From NCBI GenBank assembly GCA_003215435.1, contig QCKJ01000003.1, positions 124,001-188,000 of the forward strand: a stretch of 64,000 nucleotides of DNA. The letters run 5' to 3'. Position numbers and translations under genes: made by a program. Numbering within the stretch: the stretch's first letter is position 1; each line of letters opens with the position of its first letter. Below, piece after piece: positions 21,438 through 35,093 of the stretch. Under the pieces are notes generated by a model, which was given only the letters and a program-made list of their open reading frames with translations, was not told the DNA's origin and searched no databases. This stretch comes from Prochlorococcus sp. AG-409-M05. GTDB lineage: Bacteria; Cyanobacteriota; Cyanobacteriia; PCC-6307; Cyanobiaceae.

Positions 21438-21707
21438 ATGCAGATTCAAAACAAACTTGCAAAAGGGGTCAAAAGGCTTAACACTCCAAAAAATATTTCG
21501 GTATTATTTGTCTTGTGTGGTAGCACTATCTTCTTTGGGTTGAACTTTAATAGCTACTCATCTAGGTTTGAAGCTGAAGTAGCCTGTAACAGATCCTCCC
21601 ATTATTGTCATCATGATAAAGAAACCAGGCAAATTCTAGGTTTAGATTATCAAGAGACTAAGGAGTTTAAACTTGGCTGGCCTGTGATGCAAAGATATCG
21701 ATACTAA
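21438..21707 (+). CDS. Hypothetical small protein, one predicted N-terminal TM segment
   Basis: ORF-track 21387..21707; more likely start is ATG at 21438 (AAGGT upstream): MQIQNKLAKGVKRLNTPKNISVLFVLCGSTIFFGLNF.... Confidence 0.5.
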   Translation: MQIQNKLAKGVKRLNTPKNISVLFVLCGSTIFFGLNFNSYSSRFEAEVACNRSSHYCHHDKETRQILGLDYQETKEFKLGWPVMQRYRY

Positions 21708-21764
21708 TCAACCATCAATAGATGGAAAAATTATTCAATGCAGAATTAAATTTGTAGATTAAAA

Positions 21765-21917
21765 TTACTTTCTTATATTTTTTCTATTCTTCCTTCGAAG
21801 TTTTTTTACCATTCTTCCTGATTGATGTGAATTCTTTAAAAGCTCCAACTGATTCCACTGGAAACCTAACCATGAGAGCACAAGAACTAGTAAGAACAAC
21901 AAAAAATAAATTAACAT
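21765..21917 (-). CDS. Candidate small membrane protein, 50 aa (below the ORF-track length cut-off)
   Basis: Manual minus-strand translation: MLIYFLLFLLVLVLSWLGFQWNQLELLKNSHQSGRMVKKLRRKNRKNIRK*. One clean TM helix then a strongly basic tail; AAGGA just upstream of the ATG. Confidence 0.5.
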   Translation of the reverse strand: MLIYFLLFLLVLVLSWLGFQWNQLELLKNSHQSGRMVKKLRRKNRKNIRK

Positions 21918-22060
21918 CAGTCCTTGATTATGAGGTGAAAGAATTTAAATAAACCTTTTTAAAATTAGAAAGAGATCTTAATTCATTTTCATAATATATT
22001 TCTCTAAGCTACGTAATCAATGATGGCTCAATGGATAAACAATCATTACGATCTAAGAAA

Positions 22061-22399
22061 TCACTGATCAACATGAAGAACATGACGAAAACCGCCTCCA
22101 CAAGCGCAAATTTCTGTTCCTTCTGGAGGACTAATCAAAAATCCACCACCACTTAAATCCCCAAAATAATTAAGTATCAAGTCTTTTAAAAGTGGATATT
22201 GTTTTTCCGGTACAAACAAAGTAAGCCCATCTGTACGAGCCATGGGAACCCCAGAAAACTGCCCTGGCCGTAAGCGAATATGTAACCAACCCTCCCCACA
22301 TGGATCTTCAACTAAATCAAGATGCATCTGACCGGCAGATCCAGCAAAAGAAGCTTGTCTGCCAAGCTCAGCTGCAGCAGTTGAAGTAATTCTCATCAA
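22061..22399 (-). CDS. HesB/IscA-like (Fe-S biogenesis fold) protein
   Basis: 112 aa; MRITSTAAAELGRQA... DGLTLFVPEKQYPLLKDLILNYFGDLSGGGFLISPP...CACGGGF. Only the terminal CxCG-like cysteines are present. Confidence 0.65.
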   Translation of the reverse strand: MMRITSTAAAELGRQASFAGSAGQMHLDLVEDPCGEGWLHIRLRPGQFSGVPMARTDGLTLFVPEKQYPLLKDLILNYFGDLSGGGFLISPPEGTEICACGGGFRHVLHVDQ

Positions 22400-22768
22400 G
22401 CCTAAGCCTAAGTGAATAAAACTTAAGCTAGCACCAAAACTTCCCTATTGATTAAATGTAATGCAAAAATATGATTAATTATTCCATAGAGATAGGATCA
22501 TTTAATCAACTAATTTATGTGTGTCAAATAAGAGCGAAGCTAATATTTGTCTATTCTTTTTTAGCTAAATGATTTAAAAATTTTGCAATCTTGATAACTA
22601 TGGAACGGACATTAATAATAATATAGAAATTTAAAAATTGATCTTCCAATAACAGTTAATTTTTTCTTGAATATGAAAGAAAGTCAAAGTAATCAACAAT
22701 ATGCAGGCTTTGACTCAAGCGTTTAAGTAGAAAATTACTTATGTTTCCCAGTAAGAAGGTATTTAAAA

Positions 22769-22840
<72 letters not shown>

Positions 22841-22895
22841 ATTAATCCATTTTGACCTATGAGGGCATTGGAAGTATTCACAGTACCAAAATCGA

Positions 22896-23384
22896 ATGAC
22901 ATCCGGCAAAAATCATGAAACCGCAACCAAGTTTTGTTGCGTCCCTGTAGGAGTTTGTCTTTGGCTATTACTTGATTTGCAAAGTGGGCTAATAGGAGGG
23001 CTTGCCTTTCTTATAGGAGGGCTATGGCTCTCTCCTGACCTAGACACAAAATCAAAAGCACAACAACGCTGGGGAATTTTTCAAGTGTTGTGGTGGCCGT
23101 ATAAAAAACTTATTCCACACCGCTCAATATGGTCACATAGTCCAGTGATAGGAACAACCCTTAGGTTGACCTATTTGATTGGTGTGATGACAGTATGCCT
23201 TGTGCTTATAAGCCCAACTAATCTTGCGTCACCTCAGATTATTTTCGAATGGCTAAGAAAACTCATTGAATTTTATCCAAAGCCAATGCTTGCTTCTCTA
23301 ATTGGAATAGAAGCAAGCGTATGGCTGCACCTGATTCAGGATGGTGACCCTATTCCAAAAGAACTAAAGCGTTGGAAAAATTGA
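22896..23384 (+). CDS. DUF2227-type putative metal-binding membrane protein
   Basis: 162 aa; WLSPDLDTKSKAQQRWG...LIPHRSIWSHSPVIGTTLRL, typical of DUF2227. Confidence 0.75.
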   Translation: MTSGKNHETATKFCCVPVGVCLWLLLDLQSGLIGGLAFLIGGLWLSPDLDTKSKAQQRWGIFQVLWWPYKKLIPHRSIWSHSPVIGTTLRLTYLIGVMTVCLVLISPTNLASPQIIFEWLRKLIEFYPKPMLASLIGIEASVWLHLIQDGDPIPKELKRWKN

Positions 23385-24244
23385 TAAGCGTTTATCGAAC
23401 AACTTCCCACCAAATAACGATGGAATCCACTGACGCATCAGAAATCACGAAATTACTAGACCTAATAGCCAGGTTGCGCAATCCAAAAGATGGATGTCCG
23501 TGGGATTTAGAGCAAACACATCACACTTTGATTCCTTACGTTCTTGAAGAAGCACACGAAGTAGTAGATGCGATCAGAAACGGAAATGACAACGACCTCA
23601 TTGAAGAACTTGGCGATTTGCTATTACAAGTTGTTCTGCATGCTCAAATCGCCAATGAACAAGGCCGATTTGATTTTGGAGACATAACAAAAGCAATAAG
23701 TCAAAAAATCATCAGAAGGCATCCTCATGTTTTCATAAAAACAAAGTCTCTCAACTGCAATGAACTCAAAAAAAGCTGGGAAGCAATTAAAGCATCAGAA
23801 AAACCGCAAGCCCAATCAAATAGTCCATTAACAGAACATCTTCAAAAAAAGATAAGGGGGCAGTCAGAATTAGCCGGGGCAATGTACATCTCTAAAAAAG
23901 TGGCGGAGATTGGGTTTGAATGGGAATCAATAAATGGCGTTTGGGACAAAGTTAATGAAGAAATTGACGAGCTAAAAAAGGCACTCTCAGAAAATAATCG
24001 AATTGAAGCTGAGAGTGAGCTGGGAGACTTACTTTTTGCTCTTGTAAATATTGCAAGGTGGGCTGAACTAAACCCTGAAGAAGGTTTGGCAGGGACAAAT
24101 CAACGGTTTCTCAAGCGGTTTTACATTGTCGAGGAAACTCTTGACGGGAAATTTTCGGGCCATTCTCTTTCAAAACTTACTGATTTATGGAAAACTGCAA
24201 AAGCAAGACTCGAGGACAAAAAGAAGAAAACCAATCCATCATAA
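23372..24244 (+). CDS. mazG: Nucleoside triphosphate pyrophosphohydrolase MazG (start likely ATG 23420)
   Basis: LLDLIARLRNPKDGCPWDLEQTHHTLIPYVLEEAHEVVDAI...EELGDLLLQVVLHAQIA, repeated second domain ESELGDLLFALVNIARW. Confidence 0.93.
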   Translation: MEKLISVYRTTSHQITMESTDASEITKLLDLIARLRNPKDGCPWDLEQTHHTLIPYVLEEAHEVVDAIRNGNDNDLIEELGDLLLQVVLHAQIANEQGRFDFGDITKAISQKIIRRHPHVFIKTKSLNCNELKKSWEAIKASEKPQAQSNSPLTEHLQKKIRGQSELAGAMYISKKVAEIGFEWESINGVWDKVNEEIDELKKALSENNRIEAESELGDLLFALVNIARWAELNPEEGLAGTNQRFLKRFYIVEETLDGKFSGHSLSKLTDLWKTAKARLEDKKKKTNPS

Positions 24245-24269
24245 AAATAATAAAAGCTAATTTCTCTCA

Positions 24270-25124
24270 ATGAATAAAAACACAACCAACTGGATAGATG
24301 AATATCACAAAGGAAGCCGTTATGGGCTTGAAGGTCAAATATTAATTGACAAAAGAAGTAGGTTCCAGAGAATTACAATTATCGACAGCAAGCGATATGG
24401 AAAAGCACTGTTATTAAATGGCTGTTGGATGACAGCGGAGCGGCAAGAAAAAACTTATCACGAATGTTTAGCCCATCCTGCTCTATGTAGTGCGGGTGAT
24501 CTGAAGCGAGTATTAATAATTGGCGGAGGAGACGGAGGAACAGCAAGAGAGTGTTTAAGACATAGTGCTCTTGAATATCTAGATCTTGTAGAAATTGATG
24601 AGGTTGTTGTTGAAACAAGCCAAAAGTACTTACCTACTCTTGGAGGAAGTATTTGGAATGATCAAAGAATGAATCTAGCAATCGAAGATGGAGTTTCATG
24701 GGTTTCAAAAGCCAAGAATGACTATTACGACGTAGTCATTGTGGATGGCTCTGATCCTGTAGGTCCAGCAAAGGGATTATTCAATAAAGAGTTCTTTGAG
24801 AACTGCCGTCGAATACTGAAGACGAATGGAGTATTTGCTACACAAAGTGAATCCCCAGAATCATTCCATGAAGTCCATGTAGAGACCGTCAACCTACTGA
24901 AGAACATCTTCGAATATGCACAACCACTTTATGGCTGGGTACCAATATATCCAAGTGGATGGTGGAGCTGGACATTTGGAGCTATCGACAGTCCTCGTTT
25001 TCACAACCCTATAAATAGCAGAATTCAAGACATAGCTAGTAAATGTGAAATCTGGAGTCCTCGGTGGCAAAAGGGTGCTTTTGAAGCCATCCCGGCATGT
25101 ATCGAAAGAGAGCTAGAAAAATGA
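24270..25124 (+). CDS. speE: Spermidine synthase
   Basis: 284 aa; [52 protein letters not shown]. Confidence 0.95.
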   Translation: MNKNTTNWIDEYHKGSRYGLEGQILIDKRSRFQRITIIDSKRYGKALLLNGCWMTAERQEKTYHECLAHPALCSAGDLKRVLIIGGGDGGTARECLRHSALEYLDLVEIDEVVVETSQKYLPTLGGSIWNDQRMNLAIEDGVSWVSKAKNDYYDVVIVDGSDPVGPAKGLFNKEFFENCRRILKTNGVFATQSESPESFHEVHVETVNLLKNIFEYAQPLYGWVPIYPSGWWSWTFGAIDSPRFHNPINSRIQDIASKCEIWSPRWQKGAFEAIPACIERELEK

Positions 25125-26002
25125 CTAACAATCTCAACGCATTCGAAACTGATGGAGGTCTCTTTCTGGGGGCACAACGAAAACCTGCTGGATGCAAAAT
25201 CGGTCTTTATGGTGTTCCATACGATGGAACAACTTCTTTTAGGCCAGGAGCAAGATTTGGACCATCAGCAATAAGGGAGGTAAGTGCTGGGATAGAAACC
25301 TATTGTTCACAACTAGATCTTGATCTAAATGAGTTGAAATTCGCAGACCTTGGTGCTGTTTCAATTCCTTTAGGTGCACCTGAACCTGTTATTAGAGCAG
25401 TTCAAAACTCAACCCAAACAATTCTGAAACTAGGTCTCAAGCCATTAATGCTTGGTGGGGAACATTCCATCAGCAGCGGAGCAATTTCAGCTATCACCAA
25501 TATCCATAAAGACTTGATTTTGGTACAACTAGATGCCCATGCAGACCTTCGTGAAGAATGGCTGGGCTCAAAACATAGTCATGCTTGTGCTATGCGGCGA
25601 TGTCTAGAAGTACTTCCAAGTGGCAAACTTTTTCAAATAGGAATTCGTAGTGGAACCCGAGAAGAATTTGCCGAATTAAAAAAGGAAAGTCGACTGATAA
25701 AACATTTTCCTGGCAAAGCCGCTACTGAACTATCAACAACACTTCAAAAATATATGGGACAACCTATTTATCTAACAGTCGATCTAGATTGGTTCGACCC
25801 AAGTGTACTTCCTGGAACTGGTACCCCAGAGCCTGGGGGATTTTTCTGGAATGATTTCGCTGCCATAATTAACGTTCTTCGAAAACACAATCTCATTGGA
25901 GCTGATGTAGTGGAGTTATCGCCACAGCTAGACATCACTGGTATCAGCAGTGTATTAGCCGCAAAAGTTACACGTAGCCTAATAATGCTTTTAAGCCTCT
26001 AA
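25121..26002 (+). CDS. speB: Agmatinase (ureohydrolase family)
   Basis: ORF-track start 25097, but ATG at 25121 overlaps the speE stop (ATGA); [44 protein letters not shown]. Confidence 0.93.
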   Translation: MTNNLNAFETDGGLFLGAQRKPAGCKIGLYGVPYDGTTSFRPGARFGPSAIREVSAGIETYCSQLDLDLNELKFADLGAVSIPLGAPEPVIRAVQNSTQTILKLGLKPLMLGGEHSISSGAISAITNIHKDLILVQLDAHADLREEWLGSKHSHACAMRRCLEVLPSGKLFQIGIRSGTREEFAELKKESRLIKHFPGKAATELSTTLQKYMGQPIYLTVDLDWFDPSVLPGTGTPEPGGFFWNDFAAIINVLRKHNLIGADVVELSPQLDITGISSVLAAKVTRSLIMLLSL

Positions 26003-26020
26003 CAAAAGGTCCCGAAAAAA

Positions 26021-26245
26021 TCACTTAAAAGGTCGTCCCAACTCCAACTGCCTATCAATAAGGATGTCTGAAGGGTCAGGCTCAAAAATAGGCAATGAAG
26101 GTGGTTTTTCTGTCCAGTGATGACAAAAAGCCAATTTAGCTACATCATAAGAAAATTTAATTTTACGAAGACGGCACCAACACTCAGATAAATTTTCTTT
26201 TGCATTGCAATGCTCACAAGTTCTGCAGCACTCTTGAGTGGACAT
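26021..26245 (-). CDS. Small Cys-rich hypothetical protein
   Basis: MSTQECCRTCEHCNAKENLSECWCRLRKIKFSYDVAKLAFCHHWTEKP...; likely start is the internal Met of ORF 26021..26266. Confidence 0.55.
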   Translation of the reverse strand: MSTQECCRTCEHCNAKENLSECWCRLRKIKFSYDVAKLAFCHHWTEKPPSLPIFEPDPSDILIDRQLELGRPFK

Positions 26246-26381
26246 TTGAAATCCTCTAAGAAACACAGGGTAAAGAGTCTTGATGGTTTCAACATGTATT
26301 ACTTCAAAATCTGCTGCTTTCCTTCCGCTTCTTAAGCGAAGATTTAGAAATTCCTAGCTTTTTACTCAAGACAAACGACTT

Positions 26382-27497
26382 ATGAAGCTTCAACGCACCC
26401 CCCTATATAAAGAATGTCTAGATGCTGGAGGACGGATGGTTCCCTTCGCAGGCTGGGAAATGCCCGTGCAATTTTCAAGTGTGATCAAAGAACATCAGGC
26501 AGTCCGTAACCAATCAGGAATGTTTGATATCTCTCATATGGGAATCATTCGAATTGAAGGAACAAACGCTAAACAGCACCTACAAAAACTTGTTCCATCC
26601 GATTTACAAAGAATTGGAAAAGGTGAAGCATGCTATTCGGTATTACTAAATGAAAATGGTGGAATCCTGGATGATCTAATTATTTACGATTTAGGAATAA
26701 GCAAAGACAATCAAGAGATGCTGCTTTTAATAATTAATGCAGCTTGTACAGACACAGACACTGAATGGATAAAGCAACATCTATCACCTGAAGGAATTTC
26801 GATATCAAAAGAAAAAGAGAATTATATTTTCCTTGCAATTCAAGGTCCAAAGTCCTGTACTTTGTTGCAAGGTCTTACCGAAGAACCAGTAATCAATATG
26901 CCGGCATTTAGTCACAAAAACATCTGTCTAAACGAACTCAACGGGAATGATTCCAATTCAACCTTCATTTCACGTACAGGTTATACAGGTGAAATTGGTT
27001 TTGAGCTCCTTTTGACTGAAGAAATGGGCCGAACACTTTGGTTCAAACTGCTTGAGCTAGGCGTTACACCATGTGGACTTGGTTGCAGGGACACATTGCG
27101 TCTGGAGGCAGGTTTCCATCTATATGGAAAAGAAATGGACAGCTCTACTACCCCATTTGAAGCAGGCCTGGGGTGGCTAGTCCATTTAGAAATGCCTAGT
27201 GAATTCATTGGGAGGAAAGTACTTGAGACCCAAACAAAAACTGGCGTTCATCGACGTCTTGTAGGCCTAGAGCTCGAAGGTAAAGCAATAGCGAGAAATA
27301 ATTACGATGTCTTTCATGAAGAGAAGCTGGTTGGAAAAATTACAAGCGGCTCTTGGTCACCTACGCTCAACAAAGCAATTGCGATGGCCTACGTACCACA
27401 AACACTTGCCTCACTAGGGAACAAGCTAGAAGTGGAGATCAGAGGTAAAAAACATCTTGCAACACTAATCAAACGCCCCTTCTATAGGCCCTCATGA
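26382..27497 (+). CDS. gcvT: Aminomethyltransferase, glycine cleavage system T protein
   Basis: 371 aa; [46 protein letters not shown]. Confidence 0.96.
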   Translation: MKLQRTPLYKECLDAGGRMVPFAGWEMPVQFSSVIKEHQAVRNQSGMFDISHMGIIRIEGTNAKQHLQKLVPSDLQRIGKGEACYSVLLNENGGILDDLIIYDLGISKDNQEMLLLIINAACTDTDTEWIKQHLSPEGISISKEKENYIFLAIQGPKSCTLLQGLTEEPVINMPAFSHKNICLNELNGNDSNSTFISRTGYTGEIGFELLLTEEMGRTLWFKLLELGVTPCGLGCRDTLRLEAGFHLYGKEMDSSTTPFEAGLGWLVHLEMPSEFIGRKVLETQTKTGVHRRLVGLELEGKAIARNNYDVFHEEKLVGKITSGSWSPTLNKAIAMAYVPQTLASLGNKLEVEIRGKKHLATLIKRPFYRPS

Positions 27498-27573
27498 ATC
27501 AATTTCAATGCCTCGTCAAGTCAGCTGAAAGGCTGTCTTATGAGAAACTTTCCTTTCATAATTAATTTTTCCT

Positions 27574-29394
27574 ATGCGCAGCAACGGTTGCGGTGAAATA
27601 AGAAATAAAGACATCTCATCCACAGTTGAGCTTTGTGGATGGGTTGATCGGTGTCGAGATCATGGAGGAGTGATCTTCATCGATCTCAGAGACCAAAGTG
27701 GAACAGTGCAGATCACTATTGACCCTGAGCAAGGGGAAGAGCTTTTTAACAAAGCAGAAAGCCTTAGGAGTGAAACAGTTCTCCAAATCACTGGTCTTGT
27801 GCAACCAAGACCATCTGAATCAATTAATAGAAAAATAGAAACAGGCGAAGTAGAAATCTTCGTTAAGACACTAAACATTCTTAACCCCGTTAGAAAGAAT
27901 TTACCTTTTTCAATTTCAATTCACGATGAAGAGCCAGTCAGAGAAGAGCTGAGGCTCAGACATAGATACCTGGATCTACGCAAAAGACGTATGAACCAAA
28001 ATCTAAGAACTCGACATGCAACACTTCGAGCAGCTCGAGAGTTCCTTGAAAAAGAAGGTTTTATTGAAGTTGAAACACCAATTCTTACAAAATCCACTCC
28101 AGAAGGTGCTCGCGATTATCTAGTCCCTTCAAGAGTATGTGGAGGTGAATGGTTTGCCCTACCCCAATCACCTCAACTATTCAAACAATTACTAATGATA
28201 GGTGGATTAGAACGTTATTACCAAATAGCTCGTTGCTTTAGAGACGAAGATTTAAGAGCTGATAGACAACCTGAATTTACACAATTAGATATAGAGATGA
28301 GTTTTATGAGTCAAGAGCAAATACTTGAACTTAATGAAAAGCTAATCTGTACAATCTGGAAAGAAGTTAAGGGGTGCACACTAAAACAACCTTTTCCAAG
28401 AATGACTTGGCATGAGTCTATGGAGCGTTTTGGGACCGATAGACCAGATACTCGCTATGGGATGGAATTAAAAAATGTAAATGACATCCTCGAAAATATT
28501 GGTTTCAAAGTTTTTTCAGGAGCCATTGCTAATGGAGGATCCGTAAAATGCATTACTATTCCAGGTGGAAACAAATTCATAAGTAATGTCAGAATTAAGC
28601 CAGGGGGAGACATTTTTACTGAGGCCCAAAAAGCAGGAGCCGGAGGTCTAGCATTTATAAGAGTTCGAGAAGAAAATGAAATCGATACAATTGGTGCAAT
28701 AAAAGATAATCTAAGCAATGAACAAAAAAGAGATCTCCTTAAAAGGAGTCAAGCAAAGCCAGGAGATTTAATATTATTTGGTGCAGGAAAAACCTCTATT
28801 GTTAATAAAAGTCTTGACCGAGTAAGGCAATTTCTTGCTCAAGAGCTAAAGTTAGTTCCTGATCAAAATAACAGCTCTAGTTGGAACTTTCTTTGGATAA
28901 TTGACTTTCCAATGTTCGAGTTTAACCCTGAAGAAAAAAGACTAGAAGCTCTTCACCATCCTTTTTGCGCCCCTAAAGAAGAAGATATTGGGAAAGATCC
29001 AAATCTCTGGATAAAACAACTTCCAAAAGCAAATGCACATGCATATGACCTTGTTCTAAATGGCCTAGAGCTCGGTGGAGGTTCTCTTCGCATTCATAAC
29101 TCTGAATTACAGAAAGCAGTACTGAAAGCGATTGGCATGAAGGCTAATGAAGCTGAAAATCAATTTGGCTTTCTCTTGGATGCTCTTGATATGGGGGCAC
29201 CGCCTCATGGAGGACTTGCGTTTGGTATTGACCGAATAGTGATGCTGCTCACTGGTGAAGATTCAATTAGAGACACTATTGCTTTCCCAAAAACTCAAAA
29301 TGCTCGTTGCCTAATGACAGGGGCTCCATCAGGAGTATCCGAAGAGCAAATGAAAGAGCTAAATGTCATAAGTACCTATCAAGATACTGAATAG
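27574..29394 (+). CDS. aspS: Aspartyl-tRNA synthetase
   Basis: 606 aa; [44 protein letters not shown]. Confidence 0.97.
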   Translation: MRSNGCGEIRNKDISSTVELCGWVDRCRDHGGVIFIDLRDQSGTVQITIDPEQGEELFNKAESLRSETVLQITGLVQPRPSESINRKIETGEVEIFVKTLNILNPVRKNLPFSISIHDEEPVREELRLRHRYLDLRKRRMNQNLRTRHATLRAAREFLEKEGFIEVETPILTKSTPEGARDYLVPSRVCGGEWFALPQSPQLFKQLLMIGGLERYYQIARCFRDEDLRADRQPEFTQLDIEMSFMSQEQILELNEKLICTIWKEVKGCTLKQPFPRMTWHESMERFGTDRPDTRYGMELKNVNDILENIGFKVFSGAIANGGSVKCITIPGGNKFISNVRIKPGGDIFTEAQKAGAGGLAFIRVREENEIDTIGAIKDNLSNEQKRDLLKRSQAKPGDLILFGAGKTSIVNKSLDRVRQFLAQELKLVPDQNNSSSWNFLWIIDFPMFEFNPEEKRLEALHHPFCAPKEEDIGKDPNLWIKQLPKANAHAYDLVLNGLELGGGSLRIHNSELQKAVLKAIGMKANEAENQFGFLLDALDMGAPPHGGLAFGIDRIVMLLTGEDSIRDTIAFPKTQNARCLMTGAPSGVSEEQMKELNVISTYQDTE

Positions 29395-29461
29395 ATTCTG
29401 AGCATTATGGCAAGCTGGTCAAAAAAAAGTAAACCATTAACTTATAAGCTGCTTCAAACCC

Positions 29462-30592
29462 TTGAAAAAAAGGTCTCATCCAAAAGGGGAAGCCCGACTA
29501 CCAAGAAAAAACACAACGGACCTAGTTCGTCTCTATCTACACGAAATTAGTCGAGTAGATCTGCTGAGCTCAGAAGACGAAGTGATTTTGGCAAGACAAA
29601 TCCAAAGAAGAAAAGTCTTGCTTAAACAGGAAACAGAACTGGCAACACAAAATAATGCCATAAAGGACTTAAAACATCTTCAAGAGCTTCAACAACGAGA
29701 AGCCCAACATTTTTGTCATTGGCCAACAAAAATCGAATGGTCTCGTGCTGCAGAAATCAGTATTTCTGAATTAGAAGACAAAGTGACTAAAGGCTACAAA
29801 GCCTGGGGAGATATATCTGGGTTAGAGCCAAAAACACTCAAGAAAGCACTGCGAGATGGCAGAAGAGCAAAAGATCAAATGATGCAAGCAAATCTCCGCC
29901 TTGTTGTTGCCGTTGCCAAAAAATACCAAAAACGAGGCATAGAATTATTAGATCTAGTCCAAGAAGGAACTCTTGGTCTGGAAAAAGCTGTTGACAAGTT
30001 TGATCCAACAAGAGGATTCCGCTTCAGCACTTATGCCTACTGGTGGATTCGTCAAGGAATAACAAGAGCTATTGCCACCCAGAGTCGCACAATCCGTCTG
30101 CCAGTACATATCAATGAGAAACTCACCCGTATCAAAAAAGTTCAACAAGAAATAGCAAGTCAGCAAGGTCATCTAGCCTCAATTTCAGACCTTGCAAAGG
30201 CTATGAAACTTAGTGAGGAAACAATCCGTGAAACGATGATGAGAATGCCAAAATCAATCTCTTTAGAAACACCTGTGGGGCCAAATAAAGACTCTCGAAT
30301 AATTGATCTGCTTGAAGATGACAACAAAACCCCTGAAGAATTACTTACACTTAATCAATTACATCATGATCTTGAAGCACTTCTTCAAGGGCTCAATAGT
30401 AGAGAAGCAACCATAATCAGAAAACGTTTTGGATTAGATGATGATCTGCCTCAAACCCTTACGCAAATCGGGGCAGATATGCACCTATCCCGAGAACGAA
30501 TCCGTCAGCTTGAGACTAGAGCCCTCTTGAAATTGCAACAACCAGAAAGACGCTGCAAAATTAACGACTACATCCAAAATCTAGACAGTTAA
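29462..30592 (+). CDS. RNA polymerase sigma-70 family factor, group-2-like (TTG start)
   Basis: 376 aa; DLVRLYLHEISRVDLLSSEDEVILARQIQ, LLDLVQEGTLGLEKAVDKFDPTRGFRFSTYAYWWIRQGITRAI, LSRERIRQLETRALLKL. Confidence 0.93.
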   Translation: MKKRSHPKGEARLPRKNTTDLVRLYLHEISRVDLLSSEDEVILARQIQRRKVLLKQETELATQNNAIKDLKHLQELQQREAQHFCHWPTKIEWSRAAEISISELEDKVTKGYKAWGDISGLEPKTLKKALRDGRRAKDQMMQANLRLVVAVAKKYQKRGIELLDLVQEGTLGLEKAVDKFDPTRGFRFSTYAYWWIRQGITRAIATQSRTIRLPVHINEKLTRIKKVQQEIASQQGHLASISDLAKAMKLSEETIRETMMRMPKSISLETPVGPNKDSRIIDLLEDDNKTPEELLTLNQLHHDLEALLQGLNSREATIIRKRFGLDDDLPQTLTQIGADMHLSRERIRQLETRALLKLQQPERRCKINDYIQNLDS

Positions 30593-30657
30593 TTCAAAAA
30601 ACTTTCAGAATTCCTAATGTTCACCTGCAGATTCTATGCGAATCCGAGGTAAGTTGA

Positions 30658-32330
<1,673 letters not shown>

Positions 32331-32331
<1 letters not shown>

Positions 32332-32996
32332 TGGCAACCACCCTGCCAATAGTGGAAAGATTCCATTCCATTCAAGGAGAGGGCGCTCATGTAGGAAGAA
32401 GTGCATTTTTTATACGTCTAGCTAGCTGTAAAGTTGGTTGTCCATGGTGCGACACTAAAAACTCATGGGATGCAAGTGAACACCCCAACATCTCACTCAA
32501 TGTACTTGCAGTAGAAGCAAAAAATGCATTTAATAATGGTGCCGCTTTTGTAGTCATTACAGGAGGGGAACCCTTACACCATAATCTAGATCAACTTTGT
32601 AATGAAATAAATAAAAGGACAATAACTACGAAGAACGAATCAATGCCAATTCATCTTGAAACAAGTGGTGTTAATCCTATGAGTGGGAGCCTAAACTGGA
32701 TCACGCTCTCCCCAAAACGTCATGCACCTCCTTGCCAGGAATTATTGAGCAAATGTCATGAGCTAAAGCCAATCATTCATGAGAAAGAAGATCTTATTTT
32801 CGCAGAGGAAATGGCAATAGCAGCACAAAAAAGCAGAGGTCGCACAAATAAAAGTCAGATCAAAAAATCTCCATTGCTTTTTCTACAAGCAGGTTGGAAT
32901 AGCAAAATGGCCCAAGAACTAACATTTAATTATGTAAGGGAGCATCCCCAATGGCGGTTAAGCATGCAAACCCACAAATGGCTTGGGGTCAGCTAA
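32331..32996 (+). CDS. queE: 7-carboxy-7-deazaguanine synthase
   Basis: 221 aa; FHSIQGEGAHVGRSAFFIRLASCKVGCPWCDTKNSW (CX3CX2C), VVITGGEPLHH. Confidence 0.93.
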
Positions 32997-33066
32997 ATGA
33001 TCTTTCAAAACCTATCATTGAAAAACATTTTTTAATTTAGAGGACTGCCTCACAACCCACATACCA

Positions 33067-33756
33067 ATGAAGAGGTACCAAGAAACAACAACTATTTCCC
33101 TTCTATCAGGAGGATTAGACTCTGCAACTGCAACAGCTTTAGCTCTTGAAGCAGGTCAAAAAGTAATAGGGTTGTCATTCGAATACGGCCAGAGACATCG
33201 ACGGGAACTAAATGCAGCTAGAGAAATCGCTAATTTCCTTAAGCTCGAAGAACATCATGTAATGAAAGTCGATCTTGGCTTATGGGGAGGATCATCGCTA
33301 ACTGACTTAGATCAAAACTTACCTAAGCAAGGAACAAGAGATGGCGAAATCCCAAATACCTATGTGCCTGGGAGGAATACTGTTTTTATAGCGATAGCCC
33401 TAAGTCTTGCTGAAGCAAAAAATGCCAATCAGATCGTATTAGGTGTAAATGCTATGGACTATTCAGGGTATCCGGATTGTAGAGCTGACTACCTCGAGGC
33501 GTACCAAAAGCTAGCAAATCTAAGTAATAAAGCTGGTCGACAAGGAAATGGAATAAAGCTATGGGCCCCTTTAATTGAATGGAGAAAAGTTAAAATTATT
33601 CAGGAAGCTATTCGACTCAATATCCCAATTGATCGAACTTGGAGCTGTTACAGCGGACAAAACAGCCCATGTGGAAAATGCGAAAGCTGTCAAATTCGTA
33701 ATGAGGGGTTAATCAAAGCTGGAAGGCCCGAAATGTGTAGTCATGGTCAAGAATGA
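33067..33756 (+). CDS. queC: 7-cyano-7-deazaguanine synthase
   Basis: 229 aa; [44 protein letters not shown]. Confidence 0.95.
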   Translation: MKRYQETTTISLLSGGLDSATATALALEAGQKVIGLSFEYGQRHRRELNAAREIANFLKLEEHHVMKVDLGLWGGSSLTDLDQNLPKQGTRDGEIPNTYVPGRNTVFIAIALSLAEAKNANQIVLGVNAMDYSGYPDCRADYLEAYQKLANLSNKAGRQGNGIKLWAPLIEWRKVKIIQEAIRLNIPIDRTWSCYSGQNSPCGKCESCQIRNEGLIKAGRPEMCSHGQE

Positions 33757-35093
33757 TCACACCTGAGAAAAGAAGGTGTCCCTGGATTGAACCAAGTCTT
33801 TTAGTTCAAAACCTCGTAAAAACATGGGGAGAGGAAGGGTTGGTATGGCTAGATGGCGATGGCAGCAAACTGGGTAGATGGGTCATCCTTGGAGTCGACC
33901 CAATAAACCATATTTATTGTGATGGATTACCTAGTAAGGAAAGTACTAAAAACCCATTCGAAGAACTGAATAATCTTGAACCTGGTCACTGGACTGGATG
34001 GTTGAGCTATGAAGCAGGTGCCTGGCTAGAGCCCAAAAACTCGTGGAAATCCGATCAGATGGCAATGCTATGGATGGTCAGCCATGACCCTGTAATCAAA
34101 TTCGATCTTCAACTGCAACAACTGTGGCTTGAAGGATGCAACAAAAAGCGACTTGATCAATTTGATCACTGGTTACAAGCAATCTCAAAGGAAAAAACAA
34201 ATCTTGAGATGCAAAAACTCGATTTGTCTTCGAAACATGAAATAAAAATTCCTTTAGAGAATTGGAAATGGCTAACTAATCGAGATGAATACTCCTCAAA
34301 TGTCAAAGCAATCAAAGAATTAATAGCTCAAGGGGATATTTTCCAAGCAAATCTCACTGCATGCTGCATTACATCAGTACCCAAAAAACAGATTGCATTA
34401 GAGCTTTTCCTAAGACTAAAAGCTCACAGTCCCGCACCCTTTTCGGGATTAGTAATAGGCACAGCCGAAGCAAGTGGTCAAGCAGTCATCTCTAGGTCGC
34501 CAGAGAGATTCCTAAAAGTACTCCCTAGTGGAGAAGTAGAGACTAGACCTATTAAAGGGACTAGACCACGTCATCAAAATCCAATTAAAGATGCCGATCT
34601 TGTAGGAGATTTGATTTGTAGTCCTAAAGATAGAGCAGAAAATATAATGATCGTAGATCTACTACGCAATGATCTTGGCAAAGTATGTAAACCCGGCTCA
34701 ATCATCGTTCCACAATTAGTAGGCCTTGAAAGCTACAGGCAAGTGCATCACCTCACATCAGTAATCCAAGGATCATTGATTGAAAATAAAACATGGGTTG
34801 ACTTATTAAAAGCTTGCTGGCCCGGAGGATCTATAAGTGGGGCGCCAAAACTAAGGGCCTGCGAACGACTCAATGAAATTGAACCCACATCTAGAGGACC
34901 GTATTGTGGATCATTAATGCACCTTGATTGGGATGGTCGATTTGACAGTAGTATTGTTATTCGTTCTCTTATACTTCACGGAGAGACATTAAGAGCCCAT
35001 GCGGGTTGTGGCATAGTTGCTGATTCCTGTCCCCAAAGAGAAGCAGAAGAGCTTACTTGGAAAATAATGCCTTTACTCCAAGCACTTGAATGA
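33753..35093 (+). CDS. pabB: Para-aminobenzoate/anthranilate synthase component I
   Basis: 446 aa; [54 protein letters not shown]. Confidence 0.88.
   Translation: MITPEKRRCPWIEPSLLVQNLVKTWGEEGLVWLDGDGSKLGRWVILGVDPINHIYCDGLPSKESTKNPFEELNNLEPGHWTGWLSYEAGAWLEPKNSWKSDQMAMLWMVSHDPVIKFDLQLQQLWLEGCNKKRLDQFDHWLQAISKEKTNLEMQKLDLSSKHEIKIPLENWKWLTNRDEYSSNVKAIKELIAQGDIFQANLTACCITSVPKKQIALELFLRLKAHSPAPFSGLVIGTAEASGQAVISRSPERFLKVLPSGEVETRPIKGTRPRHQNPIKDADLVGDLICSPKDRAENIMIVDLLRNDLGKVCKPGSIIVPQLVGLESYRQVHHLTSVIQGSLIENKTWVDLLKACWPGGSISGAPKLRACERLNEIEPTSRGPYCGSLMHLDWDGRFDSSIVIRSLILHGETLRAHAGCGIVADSCPQREAEELTWKIMPLLQALE

Noticed and set aside
26267-26381. Possible glycine riboswitch upstream of gcvT
   Set aside because: Only a small hairpin (CTTCCGCTTCTTAAGCGAAG) is visible; conserved glycine aptamer motifs are not recognisable.
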